Shown: positions 46,440 through 56,690 of the stretch, piece by piece
How the letters are laid out: every line of letters begins with the position of its first letter
Position numbering within the stretch: position 1 is the first letter of the stretch
Assembly (NCBI GenBank): GCA_007258455.2
Contig: VDFB02270651.1
Coordinates: 704,283,360-704,347,359, forward strand
DNA length: 64,000 nt
Direction: 5' to 3'
Source: Sequoia sempervirens
Lineage: Eukaryota > Streptophyta > Pinopsida > Cupressales > Cupressaceae
Position numbers and translations under genes: made by a program
Notes under the pieces: generated by a model
What the model was told of the DNA's origin: nothing
Database searches by the model: none
Seen by the model: the letters and a program-made list of their open reading frames with translations, nothing else

Positions 46440-47212
46440 TTGAAAAATGAAGCCTAAGGGTCCTATATCTCATCCCAAGCATGGGAGAGCATATAGGAAC
46501 TAAAATTGATCACTAAGTTCTCATGCTTAAAAAATAGGGAAGCTTGTTTTACACGCCGAAGAGGTCTTCTTGCTAAGACAATGAGGGATGAGAAATTGAT
46601 GGTGCTCTTAGCCACCTCTGCCCCTATAGTTACATAAGTGATCATTGTGTCAGGGTAGTATGGTAATACATTGTTGGTCACCCATGCATTTTTTGTACTC
46701 TGGTACTATGAAAAACCCAACAAATTTGAATTGGGTATCCCAATCATGAGCTCAATGCTAGTGCTAAAAAATGCCTAAAGGACCTCAATATAAGGAAATC
46801 AGGACTCAAAACCACAACTTTCCAAGAAATGGTCTTTCTTTTTACATTAAACTACTATGGCAATGTTTGATGTGTTTCAAGTAACAACCTGTACATTAAA
46901 GTCATAAATTCTTATCTTCTTGACAAACACCAACTTCACCAACTAGGCTACTTTGTTAGGAGTTGGAAGGCCATCCCCTACTCGACCATAGAAAAGTCCC
47001 ACTTCACTTCCTCCTGTGACCCCTGCAAATGAAGACATTAACCCTCCAATAATGTCAAAAGTCCAAAACCCTGTTGATTCACCGAACTCCCGATTGAATT
47101 CCCTAGCAAATATCCTAGTTGTAGACCCCAATTTTAATTGAAATAACATAGATATCAAAGTTGAATAGAGGATAATAATGGCCAATCGAACCAAAGAAAG
47201 AATATAATCCAA
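46440..47212 (-). pseudogene. GH17 glucan endo-1,3-beta-glucosidase fragment (N-terminal third)
   Basis: A minus-strand frame with several stops. From 47212 down: a hydrophobic signal-like start (LAIIILYSTLISMLF), then VGLFYGRVGDGLPTPNKVA and VKKIRIYDFN, matching the GH17 N-terminus (IGVNYGR..DNLP.P..VV....Q.I.K.R.YD). Next comes a 111-base interruption at 46784-46894 beginning GT and ending AG. The match then resumes with VL.AF.STSIELMIGIPN, WVTNNVLPYYPDTMITYVTIG (AEV; normally NEV) and SSLIVLA. GH17 enzymes hydrolyse beta-1,3-glucan (callose) in the cell wall. The catalytic Glu residues of the C-terminal part are absent, so this is a dead fragment. Confidence 0.8.
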
Positions 47213-47395
47213 AAAGTATGTAATGTATTAAGAGTTCCTAGTGCATCTCTAATATAGAAAAACAAAACTGAAACAAACAAAGACAGTTGCCATGTTTGAA
47301 AGCATATTTTAAAAAAGATCCCCTTTTAAATATTATCAGTTTTATTAATGATAATATTAAAGGTTAGTAACCCTGATTGAATTACATATATAGTT
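47213..47395. other. Short spacer between GH17 and PPR fragments
   Basis: The two gene fragments point away from each other. No recognisable sequence lies between. Confidence 0.4.
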
Positions 47396-48072
47396 GATCA
47401 TTACATGTGCATGGTTAACCTTCATGCCTATGTTGGCTATCTTGAGGACAACCTAAACATTATTACTAAGATCCTAGTTAAACCTTTGGTGCCTGTGGAT
47501 CATATATGAATATAGGCCGATTATTCCAGCAACACTGATTTTTTAGTTGGATCCTAAAAATGCTGCAACTTATGTTTCTTCTCTAAAACATCTGTGTAGA
47601 AGTGGGCAGGTGTGGTGAGGTTCAAATAGTAAGGATATTGATGAAAGATAGAGGAATTAAAAGAGATAATTGCATGTAGTTGTATTGAAGGGCATAAAAT
47701 GGTACATGATTTTTTGTGTAGGAGACATATCACATCCAAAAACATGGGAGAGCTATGAAAAATTAGAGAAATTGGATTAGCAAATGAAGGCAGCAAGGTA
47801 TTTCATGATTCAAAAATTTTACTTAATGTTGTGGAATAGAAGAAAAAATAATCATTTATCTACCACCATAGTGAAAAGTTAGCAATTGTATTTGGTTTTT
47901 TAAACATGGCCCTTGGTACAACTATTAGAGTAGTTAAGAACTTTCAAGTATGTTCTAATTTTCACACATCTAAATTCATCTCCAAGATTGTTGCAAGAAA
48001 TTATTTTAAGAGATGTGAACTATTTCCATCTTTCTAATCAGGGACAATGTTTTTGTGGAGAATATTGGTGAT
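47396..48072 (+). pseudogene. PPR protein C-terminal part with E/E+ and DYW domain
   Basis: Plus strand, frameshifted. It begins about 47400 with MVNLHAYVGYLED-like sequence (PPR), passes LDPKNAATYV (E motif, about 47550), and at 47700-47790 reads VHDFF, then VGDISHPKTWESYEKLEKLD (E+ to DYW). At about 47865-47990 it reads SEKLAIVFGFLNMALGTTIRVVKN, shown in two parts, a signature of the DYW cytidine-deaminase-like domain of organelle RNA-editing factors. The HSEKLA Glu is a key residue of that domain. The family then ends CxCGDYW; here GQCFCGEYW is visible in another frame (about 48040-48070). Stops and frame changes make it non-functional. Confidence 0.82.
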
Positions 48073-48343
48073 GCTAAATGAAACAATTTGAAAAATAGGC
48101 TTGCACTCTAATAATCTGTACTACATAAAATATCCAATAATAATGAAGGGACATCCATCAAAGCATAAAAAATAGGGATTTTTTTGTCATATGTTGTAGT
48201 TACAAGTGCCCTACTAGACATACATGAAAATGAGGAAGCATAGACAAGGCAAACAAACTATTTCAAAAAATGCCTTAAAGAAATGTGATATCATGGAAGG
48301 CACCCACTCTCCCAGAAACTCTTCAAGTTATGCCAATAGTGAT
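48073..48343 (+). pseudogene. Second PPR fragment, interrupted by element H
   Basis: Downstream of the DYW end on the same strand, in two frames: VVTSALLDIHE (about 48190-48225), then GSIDKANKLFQKMP and RNVISWKA (about 48235-48300). These match the canonical plant PPR motif (TALVDMYAKCGSI..A..LFDKMP.RNVISWNAMI). A DYW domain is C-terminal, so PPR repeats after it indicate a second gene fragment or a rearrangement. It runs to the H insertion site at 48343. Confidence 0.7.
48339..48343. repeat. Target site duplication GTGAT of element H
   Basis: GTGAT precedes the H 5' LTR and recurs at 54833-54837 after the 3' LTR. Confidence 0.92.
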
Positions 48344-49500
48344 TGTTGAGAATGTGTGTCTCAAACTCACTAATAAAACCCTAGCTTAGTTGCCATTAAA
48401 CATAGATTTCAACCTTTACCGTAGTACCATAGGGTGCAACTAAGAGGGGTACATGCTAGCAGTGTTACACAGCATCCCACAGTGGCCTTCATCAACATTT
48501 GGCGGGTTGGTGGTGAGACAAGTCAAAAATTTCTACACCATAGTACCGTAGCGGTCCATGGAATGGCTAGCGGTAGAGTGGGGTTACCTCACCACCATGC
48601 AATGGTGTATGAAGAAGGCTTGTGGTAGTGCAATATAGATACCGATGTCTCACAATAGCCCATGAGATGGTATAGTGGTGGTGTGGTATAAGGTCCCACC
48701 ATCTTGTGATGGTTAGATGAGATAGCCTACGGTATTGTGAGGAAAGGATAGTAACCCACAATGACTTGTAATATAGTCTATGGTATGGTAGTAGTCTTCG
48801 ATATGGTAGTGAACCTGCGACCCCTGTGATGGTTAGTTGGAGATGACTAAGATGGGGTGGTAGGCTCTAGTGTTGCGGTGGTCGAATGGAGTTGCTACAT
48901 GGTCTCCTTGATGGTGATAGATAGACTAGTTAGATTGTAATATGTGGCATGGAGTTATTTGTTGATTTCACATCATTTTTGTGAATCAACGTGATCATTG
49001 GACCAACGCTTTCAACCTAAAGTTGATGGTTGAAATCCTTGATAACCATGTAACTGTCTATAGGATCTCATTGTTCATTGGTTGACGAGGTAGTATTAAG
49101 ACATCGAGAGGTTAAGCCAACCTGAAGGAGGAAATAGATATATAATGATAGAGAGACCATGGGTCTTAGAATGATCGAATCATGGTTGATCAAAGCAAGG
49201 GGTGAATATAACGTTGTCAAATTGATTATGTGAATCAACAACTAAAAGAGCATAACTTTGTGACTAGTATGTAATTGAAATTTTACTATAATACAAGAGA
49301 TCTTTGCTTTGGTGTGCAGATTTTTTCTCAAAAGGGTTTTCCCACATAAATTCATGTGTTGACGATTTATTGTTTATTATGTTATTCTTGTATGTGCATT
49401 TTAAATTAAATGTAATTGCAAAGTTTTAATTTGTTTATTTGATTCTCTCTCCTGAGGATTAGCATTAGGAAGGTGTATTCCGCACTTTGCTTTCCTTATA
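48344..49500 (+). repeat. Element H 5' LTR
   Basis: Begins TGTTGAGAATGTGTGTC and ends CTTTCCTTATA (TA for CA). Partner of 53684-54832. Confidence 0.92.
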
Positions 49501-49502
49501 GT

Positions 49503-49514
49503 TGGTATCAGAGC
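49503..49514 (+). other. Element H primer-binding site
   Basis: TGGTATCAGAGC, a perfect match to the initiator-Met tRNA-complementary site, two bases after the LTR. Confidence 0.92.
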
Positions 49515-49620
49515 TTGGCCGACTTTGTTGTCCTTGTGGGAAAGACGGTTCTTTTGTGCCGATCTTGTTCAGTGAGAGTTTTGTAGAGAAGTCTGGTTGT
49601 CAACTTATTATAGATTTAAG

Positions 49621-50395
49621 ATGGAAAGCACATCTAGAATCTTAATAGAGATTGAGAAGTTCAACGGTGGAAATTTTGAGTTGTGGAAACTCAAAATGGA
49701 ATATTTGCTTGTGGATTGAGATTTATGGGCTATATTGTCCTCTAACAAACCATCAACAACCTCTCAAGATGAATGAGATGTAATGGACTGGAAAGCCAAG
49801 GGTCTAATCAGATTGTGCTTGGCCGATTCAGTTCTCTTGAATCTCCATGTAGAGAAGATAGTGAAACTTCTTTGGAAGAAGCTTGGTGACATTTATAATG
49901 GGAAGTCCCTGGTAAATAAGTTATTCTTGAGAAATAAGTTATACTATTTGAATATGGATGAAGGAGCATATGTTGCATATCATTTGAATGTGTTTAACAT
50001 GATCATTTCTCATTTGGGGTCTATTGGTGTGAAGATAGATGACGAGGATCATTACATGCTCCTATTGTGTTTATTTTTAGACACACAAGATCACTTGGTA
50101 ATGGATATTGGGAGTACAACAACCACTTTCAAGATGGAATATATGGTTGCTTCACTATTGTCAAAGGAAATGTGAAGGAAGTCTTCTGAGATGGAGAAGG
50201 AGGCCCTTGTTGTTTGAGGCAGATAAAAGGAGAGATGTAAGAAGAAGGACAAGAAGTCTAGATCCAAGTCAAAGGAGAGATCAAAGTCTCCTGGTAAAAA
50301 GTCCAAGGTGAAATGCTGTAACTATGGGTAGAATGGACACATCCAGAAAGAATGCAAAGAGGAGAAGAAGAGGAAAAACAAAAGAAATTCTTTGG
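49621..50395 (+). pseudogene. Element H copia gag
   Basis: Starts at the ATG of MESTSRILIEIEKFNGGNFELWK, typical of this copia group (KFNG.NFELWK.KM). The UBN2 core follows, with the open stretch 49783-50175 (LLWKKLGDIYNGKSL). A Lys/Arg/Ser-rich linker and a zinc knuckle CCNYG*NGHIQKEC (about 50314-50355), with a TAG inside it, come next. Stops at about 49720 and 49770 and beyond 50175 show it is dead. The frame is otherwise kept to the protease. Confidence 0.88.
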
Positions 50396-50665
50396 AAAAT
50401 GAATCTTCTCAAAGAGTTGCAGATTCCTTCATAGCAGCCTTGGTGACTCAGGCATTAGATGGTCTTTGGCTAATTGACTCAGGTGTGTCCTTTCACATGA
50501 CCTCTCATAGGGATTGGTTCTCAAAGTATGAAAAGTATGTTGGTGGAAGGGTGTATTTGGGTGATGATTCTCACCTAGAGATTGTTGGTCATGGAAGAGT
50601 TAGAATTTAGTTTCTTGATGGAAGAATAAATGGAATTGATGATGTGATGCATATACTAGATCTGG
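50396..50665 (+). pseudogene. Element H protease
   Basis: Contains LWLIDSGVSFHMTSHRDWF (about 50467-50523) with the D-S-G active site intact, then GDDSHLEIVGHGRV. It is in the same frame as gag. A TAG at about 50608 and a frame change near 50650 separate it from the next domain. Confidence 0.88.
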
Positions 50666-50666
50666 C

Positions 50667-51800
50667 TTGAAATTTACTTTCTGTAAACATAATGATGTTG
50701 GTGTACAAGTCTCTTTCTTGAATGGTGTTTGTAGAATGACTAGAGGCTCTATGGTGTTGGCTAAGGGTGAACAAATTGGAACTTTGTATAAGCTGGATGC
50801 ATATGCAATACAATGTAATAGTGCTTCTCCAAATTCAAGTGAATCTGATCATGTAGAGAAAGGAGGTGTTATTCCTATGGGTGCTAATTCCTTAGAGGTG
50901 AAGCTCCTAGTGGAGAAAGCAATATTGTGGCATCAAATGCTCAACCACATTGGTGAAAAAGGTTTAAAATCCTTGAGAAATAAAAGCTTGGTTGAAGGGC
51001 TTGATGATTGTAATCTTGAGTTTGATTTTTGTGAACATTGCATATATGGAAAGAAACATCATGTTTCATTTTATTCTAGTCCTCGTAAATCTTCTGGAAT
51101 TCTGGATTATATTCATGTTTATGTGTTTGGTCCAGTTAATGTTCCTTCATTATCGAAGTCTATGTACTTTGTCTCATTCATAGATGATTATTTGAGGACA
51201 TTTATTTATTTTCTCAAAAATAAAACTAAATTTTTTAGTTGGTTTAAGGAATTTAAAACCTTGGTTGAAAATCAGACTGGTAAGAAAATAAAGTGTTTGA
51301 GGACAGATATGGTGGTGAGTTTTATTTAGCAAATTTTAATAAGTTTTGTAAGGACCATAGAATTAAAAGGCATAAAACAAATCCTTACACTCTGTAGTAA
51401 AATGGAGTTGCAAAAAGGATGAATAGAATGTTGATGGAAAGGGCGAGAAATATGTTGAGTAGTGTTTGTGTAGAATAGAAGTTTTGGGTTGAGGCTGTAG
51501 CTATAACATGTTACTTGATTAACAGATCTCCCACTTTGGAGCTTGTGGACAAGAAACCTATGGAAGCATGGTCTGGTAAGAAGCCCTCATTGAGACACAT
51601 TAGAGTCTTTGGCTATGAGGCATATGCATAGGTGCCCAGTGAAAAGAGATCTAAATTGGAGAACAAGGAAGTTAAGTGTATCTTCATCGGTTAAGGAATT
51701 GGTGCGAAAGAGTACAAGATTTGGAACCCAATTACAAAGAAGGTGCTATATAGTAGAAGTGTGATCTTCTGTGAGCTAAAACCTTCTACAGTTGATTTGC
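50667..51800 (+). pseudogene. Element H GAG-pre-integrase and integrase
   Basis: The open stretch 50667-51329 includes ILWHQMLNHIGEKGLKSL (the conserved LWH..LGH.G..G), CEHCIYGKKHHVSF (the zinc-binding end), DYIHVYVFGP and YFVSFIDDYLRTFIYFLK with a DDE Asp. The frame then breaks at the second catalytic region (LRTDM). Downstream the conserved NPYTL..NGVA, INRSPT, HIRVFGYEAYA and IWNP segments can be read through stops up to about 51780. Confidence 0.85.
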
Positions 51801-52870
51801 AGCCAGAGGTGAAAGAAGAAGAAAATGAGGTAGTTGATTTTCCTCTTACTCCATATAAGGATGAACTACGTACTCTTGGTGGACTTGTTAGTGAGGAGAT
51901 CTCAAGAAACTCTTAAAATTATGATCAAGAAGAAGAACCTCAGCCTCAGCTTATGAGGAGGTCCATGCATGTGAAGTGACAACCTAAATTTTTTGGATAT
52001 TCTATGTTAGCTTCTAGTTGTGCCTTTGCTTTGATTGCTAACACTAATGATCCTAGGACCATTAGAGAGGCTATGGGTATGTCTGAATCAGATCCCTAGT
52101 TGGAAGCCATGAATGAAGAAATGGAATCATTGAAGAAGAATGAAATGTGGGATCTGGTACCTTTTCCTAAAGGTCGAAAACCTGTTGGATGTAAATGGGT
52201 GTTCAAGAAGAAAATTTGTCTTGATTGCAGTGTTGAGAAGCATAAAGCAAAGTCGATTATGAAAGGATATTCCTAGGTGGAGGGGATTGATTATGGAGAA
52301 ATATTTTCTCCTGTAGCAAATTTGACATCCATTCGATTTATTTTTCTACTTGCAAGCAATGCATGACTTAGAGATAAAGTAGATGGATGTGAATACAAAA
52401 TTTTTTCATGGCAATTTGAAGGAAGAGATTTACATATCCCATCCATAAAACTTCATTGAAAAAAGGAAGAAAAAACTAGTTTGCAAATTACAGAAATCTC
52501 TGCATGGTTTGAAGCAGTCACCTAGAATGTGGTACTAGAAGTTTGATACCTATGTGTTATCTTTTGGGTTTGTTAGATAAAAGTATGGTCATTATGATTA
52601 CTTTAAATCTGAAAATGGTCATCTTCTTATTATTGCCCTGTATGTGGATGATATGTTGTTAATTGGGAATAGTAAGGGTATGATTTATGAATTGAAGTCT
52701 CAATTGTCAACACAGTTTGAAATGAAAGATCTAAGTTCAGATTGGTATATTCTGGCGATGGAAATTATAAGCGATAGGGGAAATAGAAAACTTTGGCTCA
52801 ACTAGATCAAGTATATAAATTATTTCCTAGAGAAGTTTAATATGGTGGATTGCAAGTAGTTAGTTGTTCC
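51801..52870 (+). pseudogene. Element H reverse transcriptase
   Basis: The RT begins near 52100 (AMNEEMESLKKNEMWDLV), has GCKWVFKKK (52190-52215) and YS*VEGIDYGEIFSPVA with a TAG for the conserved Gln. The catalytic box is ALYVDDMLLIGN (about 52636-52670), so the Asp pair is intact. An Ala-to-stop region and frameshifts occur between. The connecting linker (51800-52060) is acidic and poorly conserved, as usual. Confidence 0.85.
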
Positions 52871-53683
52871 AATGTTTTAGGGAATGAAACTTTCTATTGA
52901 ATATTGTCCAAAATATCCTATTAAGATGGAGTACATGACCAAGGTATCTTATGCAAGTGTAGGTGGTAGTTTAATGTATGCAATGGTCTGTACTAGGCTA
53001 GAAATTTCCCAAGCAATGGGAGTGCTTAGTTGGTTTATGGCTAATCCAGGAAGGCCACATTGGGATGTTCTAAAGAGAGTTTTTCAGGTATTTGAAGGGT
53101 ACTTCTAAGTATTCCTTGTGTTATCATGGTTAATATACTGGATCTTAGAGTTCAATTAGCATTCATGGATATGTGGATTCTGATTGGGCAGGGGGCATTG
53201 ATAGCAAAAGATACACTTAGTGGATATGTATTCACATTGTTTGGTGGTGTAGTTAGCTGGATGAGCAAGCGATAGGATATAGTCACTTTATCCACTACTG
53301 AGGTTGAGTACATGGAAGCAACTCATGCCTGCAAGAAAGAAATTTGGCTTAGAATATTGTGTTCTGATGTTGGTTTTGATGTAGGATAGATTTTTATTTG
53401 CTTTGATAGTTAGAGTGCCATTTTTTTGCCAAAAAATCCAATTTTCCACGCCAGGATGAAACATATTAACGTCCAGTACCACTTTGTTCATGATATGATG
53501 GAGGATGGAAAGGTTAGTTTGGAAAAAAATGATACTCTAGGGAATGTTCTTGATTCATTAATGAAGCCTATGATCATGGATAAGTTCAAATGGTGTGCCA
53601 GTTGGATGGGACTTGGGGCCTAGAATGTTTAGTTACTTCAAGCATTGAAAGGGGTTTAGTGAGTTCTTCATCAAGTAGGAAAA
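52871..53683 (+). pseudogene. Element H RNase H and 3' end
   Basis: Open stretches 52884-53108 (YASVGGSLMYAMVCTRLEISQAMGVLS, two parts) and about 53160-53620. The latter has VFTLFGGVVSWMSKR followed by TAG, then TTEVEYMEATHACKKEIW, with Glu and Asp positions of the copia RNase H, and FHARMKHINVQYHFV. The domain ends about 53623. No sharp purine tract is present; AAGTAGGAAAA directly precedes the 3' LTR. Confidence 0.85.
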
Positions 53684-54832
53684 TGTTGAGAATGTGTGTC
53701 TCAAACTCATTGATAAAACCCTAGCTCAGTTTCCATTAAAATCATATTTCGGCCTTTACCGTAGTCCTATAGGGTAGAGCTAAGAGGGGTGCAAGCTGGT
53801 GGTGTTACTTGCCATCCCGTGGTGGCCTTCATTAGCATCTGGTGGGTTGGCGGTGAGATGAGTTAAAAAAATTTACACCACAGTACTAGAATAGTCCTTG
53901 GAGTGGCTGGCAGTAGAGCGGGGGTTACCCGACCACCCCACGATGGTTTATGAGGAAGGCTTGCGGTAGTCTAGTATAGATACCATTGTCTCATGATATC
54001 CCATGAGATGGTATAGCGGTCATGCGATATAAGGTCCCACCATCCCACAATGGCCTGATGAGATAGCTTGCGGTAGTGTGGAGAAAGGATAGTAACCTGC
54101 AGTGAATTTTAATATAGTCTACGGTATGGTGGTGAACTCGTGACCCCCACGATAGTTAGTTTGAGATGACTATGGTGGGGAGGTAGGCTACGGTGTTGCA
54201 ATGGTTGGATGGAGTTGCCACATGGTCTCCTCAATGGCGATAGATGGAATAGTTAGATGGCAATATGTGGCACAGAGTTATTTATTGATTGCACATTGTT
54301 GTTGTGAATCAATGTGATCGTTGGACCAATGCTTTCAACTTGAAGTTGATAATTAAAGTCCCTAATAACCATGTAACTATTTGTGGGATCTTTTTGTTCA
54401 TTTTTTGATAAGGCGGTACTAAGACATCGAGAGGTTAAGCCAACCTGAAGGAGAAAATAAATATATAGAGATAGAGAGACCATATGTTGTAGAATAATTG
54501 TAGAATGATAAAATCATGGTGGATCAAAGAAAGGGGTGAATGTAATGCTTCTAAATTGATTCTATGAATCGACACATGAAATAGCATAGCTCTATGACTT
54601 GTATGTAATTCAAATTTTACTATAATACAAGATATATCTACTTTGGTGTGTGGTTTTTTCCCAAAAGGGTTTTCCCATGTAAATTCATGTGTTGATGTTT
54701 TATTGTTTATTTTGTTATTCTTGTATGCACATCTTAAATGAACTATAATTGCAAAGTTTTAAGTGGTTTATTTTCTTCTCTCTCCCAAGGATTAGCATTA
54801 GAATACATATTTCACACTCTACTTTCCTTACA
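53684..54832 (+). repeat. Element H 3' LTR
   Basis: Begins TGTTGAGAATGTGTGTC and ends TTTCCTTACA. Collinear with 48344-49500. Confidence 0.92.
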
Positions 54833-55020
54833 GTGATGTGGGAAACCCTGACTTCAGGCTTTCTTGCATCACCATGAAGACCAACAACAAACAATGTAGT
54901 GTTACGTTGGAGGAATATAGTGATACTTTCAAAGGTTGAGGAGTTGGGATTTACACCCACTGGTTGTATTTTCTTAAAATTTTCAAGGAATTTTAAGAAA
55001 AAACCCATTTTTAACATATC
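54833..55020 (-). pseudogene. Possible PPR fragment on the opposite strand
   Basis: The minus-strand open frame (55017-54715) begins in non-LTR sequence and reads GVNPNSSTFESI after a helical stretch (FLENFKKIQP). This is the LF..M...GV.PNS.TF.S(I/V) hinge between PPR motifs. Similarity fades afterwards, and the frame runs into the H LTR by chance. The PPR fragment left of H is on the plus strand, so an inversion is implied if both calls hold. Confidence 0.45.
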
Positions 55021-55133
55021 GTTTAATCATGGAATTCCATGAAATCATATTTCTTTGAGGCATTTTTTGAAATAGTTTATTTACCTTGTCTGTGCTTCCA
55101 TATTTTCATGTATGTTTAGTAGGGAACTTGTAA
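55021..55133. other. Short flank between PPR fragment and element B
   Basis: AT-rich, nothing recognisable. Confidence 0.4.
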
Positions 55134-55138
55134 CTACT
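55134..55138. repeat. Target site duplication ACTAC of element B
   Basis: ACTAC precedes the left LTR and recurs at 60830-60834 after the right LTR. Confidence 0.9.
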
Positions 55139-56201
55139 GTTAAAAGGTATAGGAAAATTGAGAGGGGGGGTGAATAAGTTTTCACCAAATTCAAACATAA
55201 AACTCCTAACACTTATCAACTTCACAACCACACTATTCTATTATTAAGTATGAACATGAAATGTAGATAACATAAAGTAAAATCAACACAATGAACACCA
55301 TATTTTACATGGAAAACCCAAAAAGGGAAAAACCACGGCGAGGATTAACTCACAATATAAAGTTATAGGAAAACCAAATACAAGAGGCTCACTGCGTAGG
55401 GCTCACTGCCCAGAATAGGACTTACTATCTAGATACAAAAGCTCATTGCTTACACAAGGAGGCTCAATTCCTACAAATGGATTACAAAAAAATTTAGCTT
55501 CACAACCAAAATGAACTGATGAGAGTGCACCTAACAAGTGTTGATATAGTTCCAGTGATGCTCAATAGACTGACTTAACACACTTCATCATTTCCACACT
55601 TCTTCACATTCACATCAGTGTCGTTCCTCGCTCTCTTTTTCTTCCCTCCATATTTTAATCTTCAATATTGTCCAACATATATAATCAATCCATCTAAAAG
55701 CATTAATTAGGTCACCCTAATTAAATGCAACTCTTATTCACCAACTATCGGCTTTAGGCTTTCACAAAATATTTCCAGATAATAAATAAAAATGTGTAGC
55801 ACACTTTATCTTGTCAGTATAGACCTAAGATAGGTCACACATATGTCCGCACAAAAATTAATTCACCATATCACCAATTATCCATGAAGTCAGTGAGAGA
55901 TAGGCTTAATAGAAAAATGCAATCAACAAAATGATACCGATACACCATAGGAGCACTAGAGTATGAGAGATTCTGAATGTACATGCTTTCAATATCCATA
56001 GACTATTTCCCAAAACCACAAGTAGCAACTATCAACTGCAGAGGATTGTGGACCAAAATACCAGAGGGTGTAAGCTGTATATTGGACCAAAATATTGGAT
56101 CAAACATTGACTTAGTCTTGTAGTCACAACTTTTATAACATAGTGACATCAATGGCAACACAAAACTATATAGTTAGCCATTCTTCTTCATTCTTCCAAC
56201 A
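55139..56201 (-). repeat. Element B 3' LTR (left copy)
   Basis: Plus strand begins TGTTAAAAGGTATAGG and ends TTCTTCCAACA. Followed inward by the purine tract. Confidence 0.92.
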
Positions 56202-56224
56202 ATCTCCCCCTTTGTCATTGATGG
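56202..56224 (-). other. Element B polypurine tract
   Basis: The minus strand reads CATCAATGACAAAGGGGGAG followed by AT, then the LTR start TGTTGGAAG. It is nearly identical to the tract of element A. Confidence 0.88.
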
Positions 56225-56690
56225 TAACATGTGCCGAAATTTTATAAAAAACAGCAGTCTTTCCCTTTATCATCATTTTCCTTTTTACTCCTTTAAAGGT
56301 AGTCTTCTGTCACCCTTTGACATCAATGGCAAAGAGCCACCAAAAAATAGGATGTGTACGGTATATACAAAGGTGATTCCAACTTCCCATTTCAAATATT
56401 CAAGTGAAAATGACACTTTTTACATGAAAGATTTTCTTGTACCTGTCTCTTATGATCAGAAGAATCCTTTTCCAAGAAAGAACAACCGAATTCATTCTTG
56501 CCTCATACCATCCAATAAGGGAAACTATGTAAAAGAGGATGTCTGGTCTGAAGATAGACATTGACATCCATAATCTTCTGTATTAGAGAGTATTCTAGAG
56601 AGATGATCCACTAGACCTCAGCAAGTTCCTTAACCAACCAGAAGGTTTTAACCATATCTTCTCTTTTCCTATGAGGAATCAAAAACTCCA
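56225..56690 (-). other. Element B 3' region, no gene
   Basis: Contains a second copy of the pre-PPT motif: CCATTGATGTCAAAGGG on the minus strand at about 56315-56331. The plus-strand open frame at 56229-56564 is antisense and resembles nothing. Confidence 0.55.

Larger units (their letters stand above)
48344..54832 (+). mobile_element. Element H: full-length decayed Ty1/copia retrotransposon
   Basis: A 6,489-bp unit with LTRs 48344-49500 and 53684-54832, TSD GTGAT and a perfect primer-binding site. Gag, protease, GAG-pre-integrase, integrase, RT and RNase H stand in the standard copia order on the plus strand. Frames are broken by many stops, a striking share of them TAG where Gln (CAG) is conserved. 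LTRs differ at about one base in six over the first 240, so the insertion is old. Confidence 0.92.

Noticed and set aside
49503..49514. TGGTATCAGAGC considered as part of a tRNA gene
   Set aside because: It is a primer-binding site next to an LTR; no cloverleaf can be drawn around it. The same holds for 13877, 25849 and 34963.
56229..56564. Plus-strand open frame of 111 codons
   Set aside because: Antisense to the 3' region of element B; not shared with element A.
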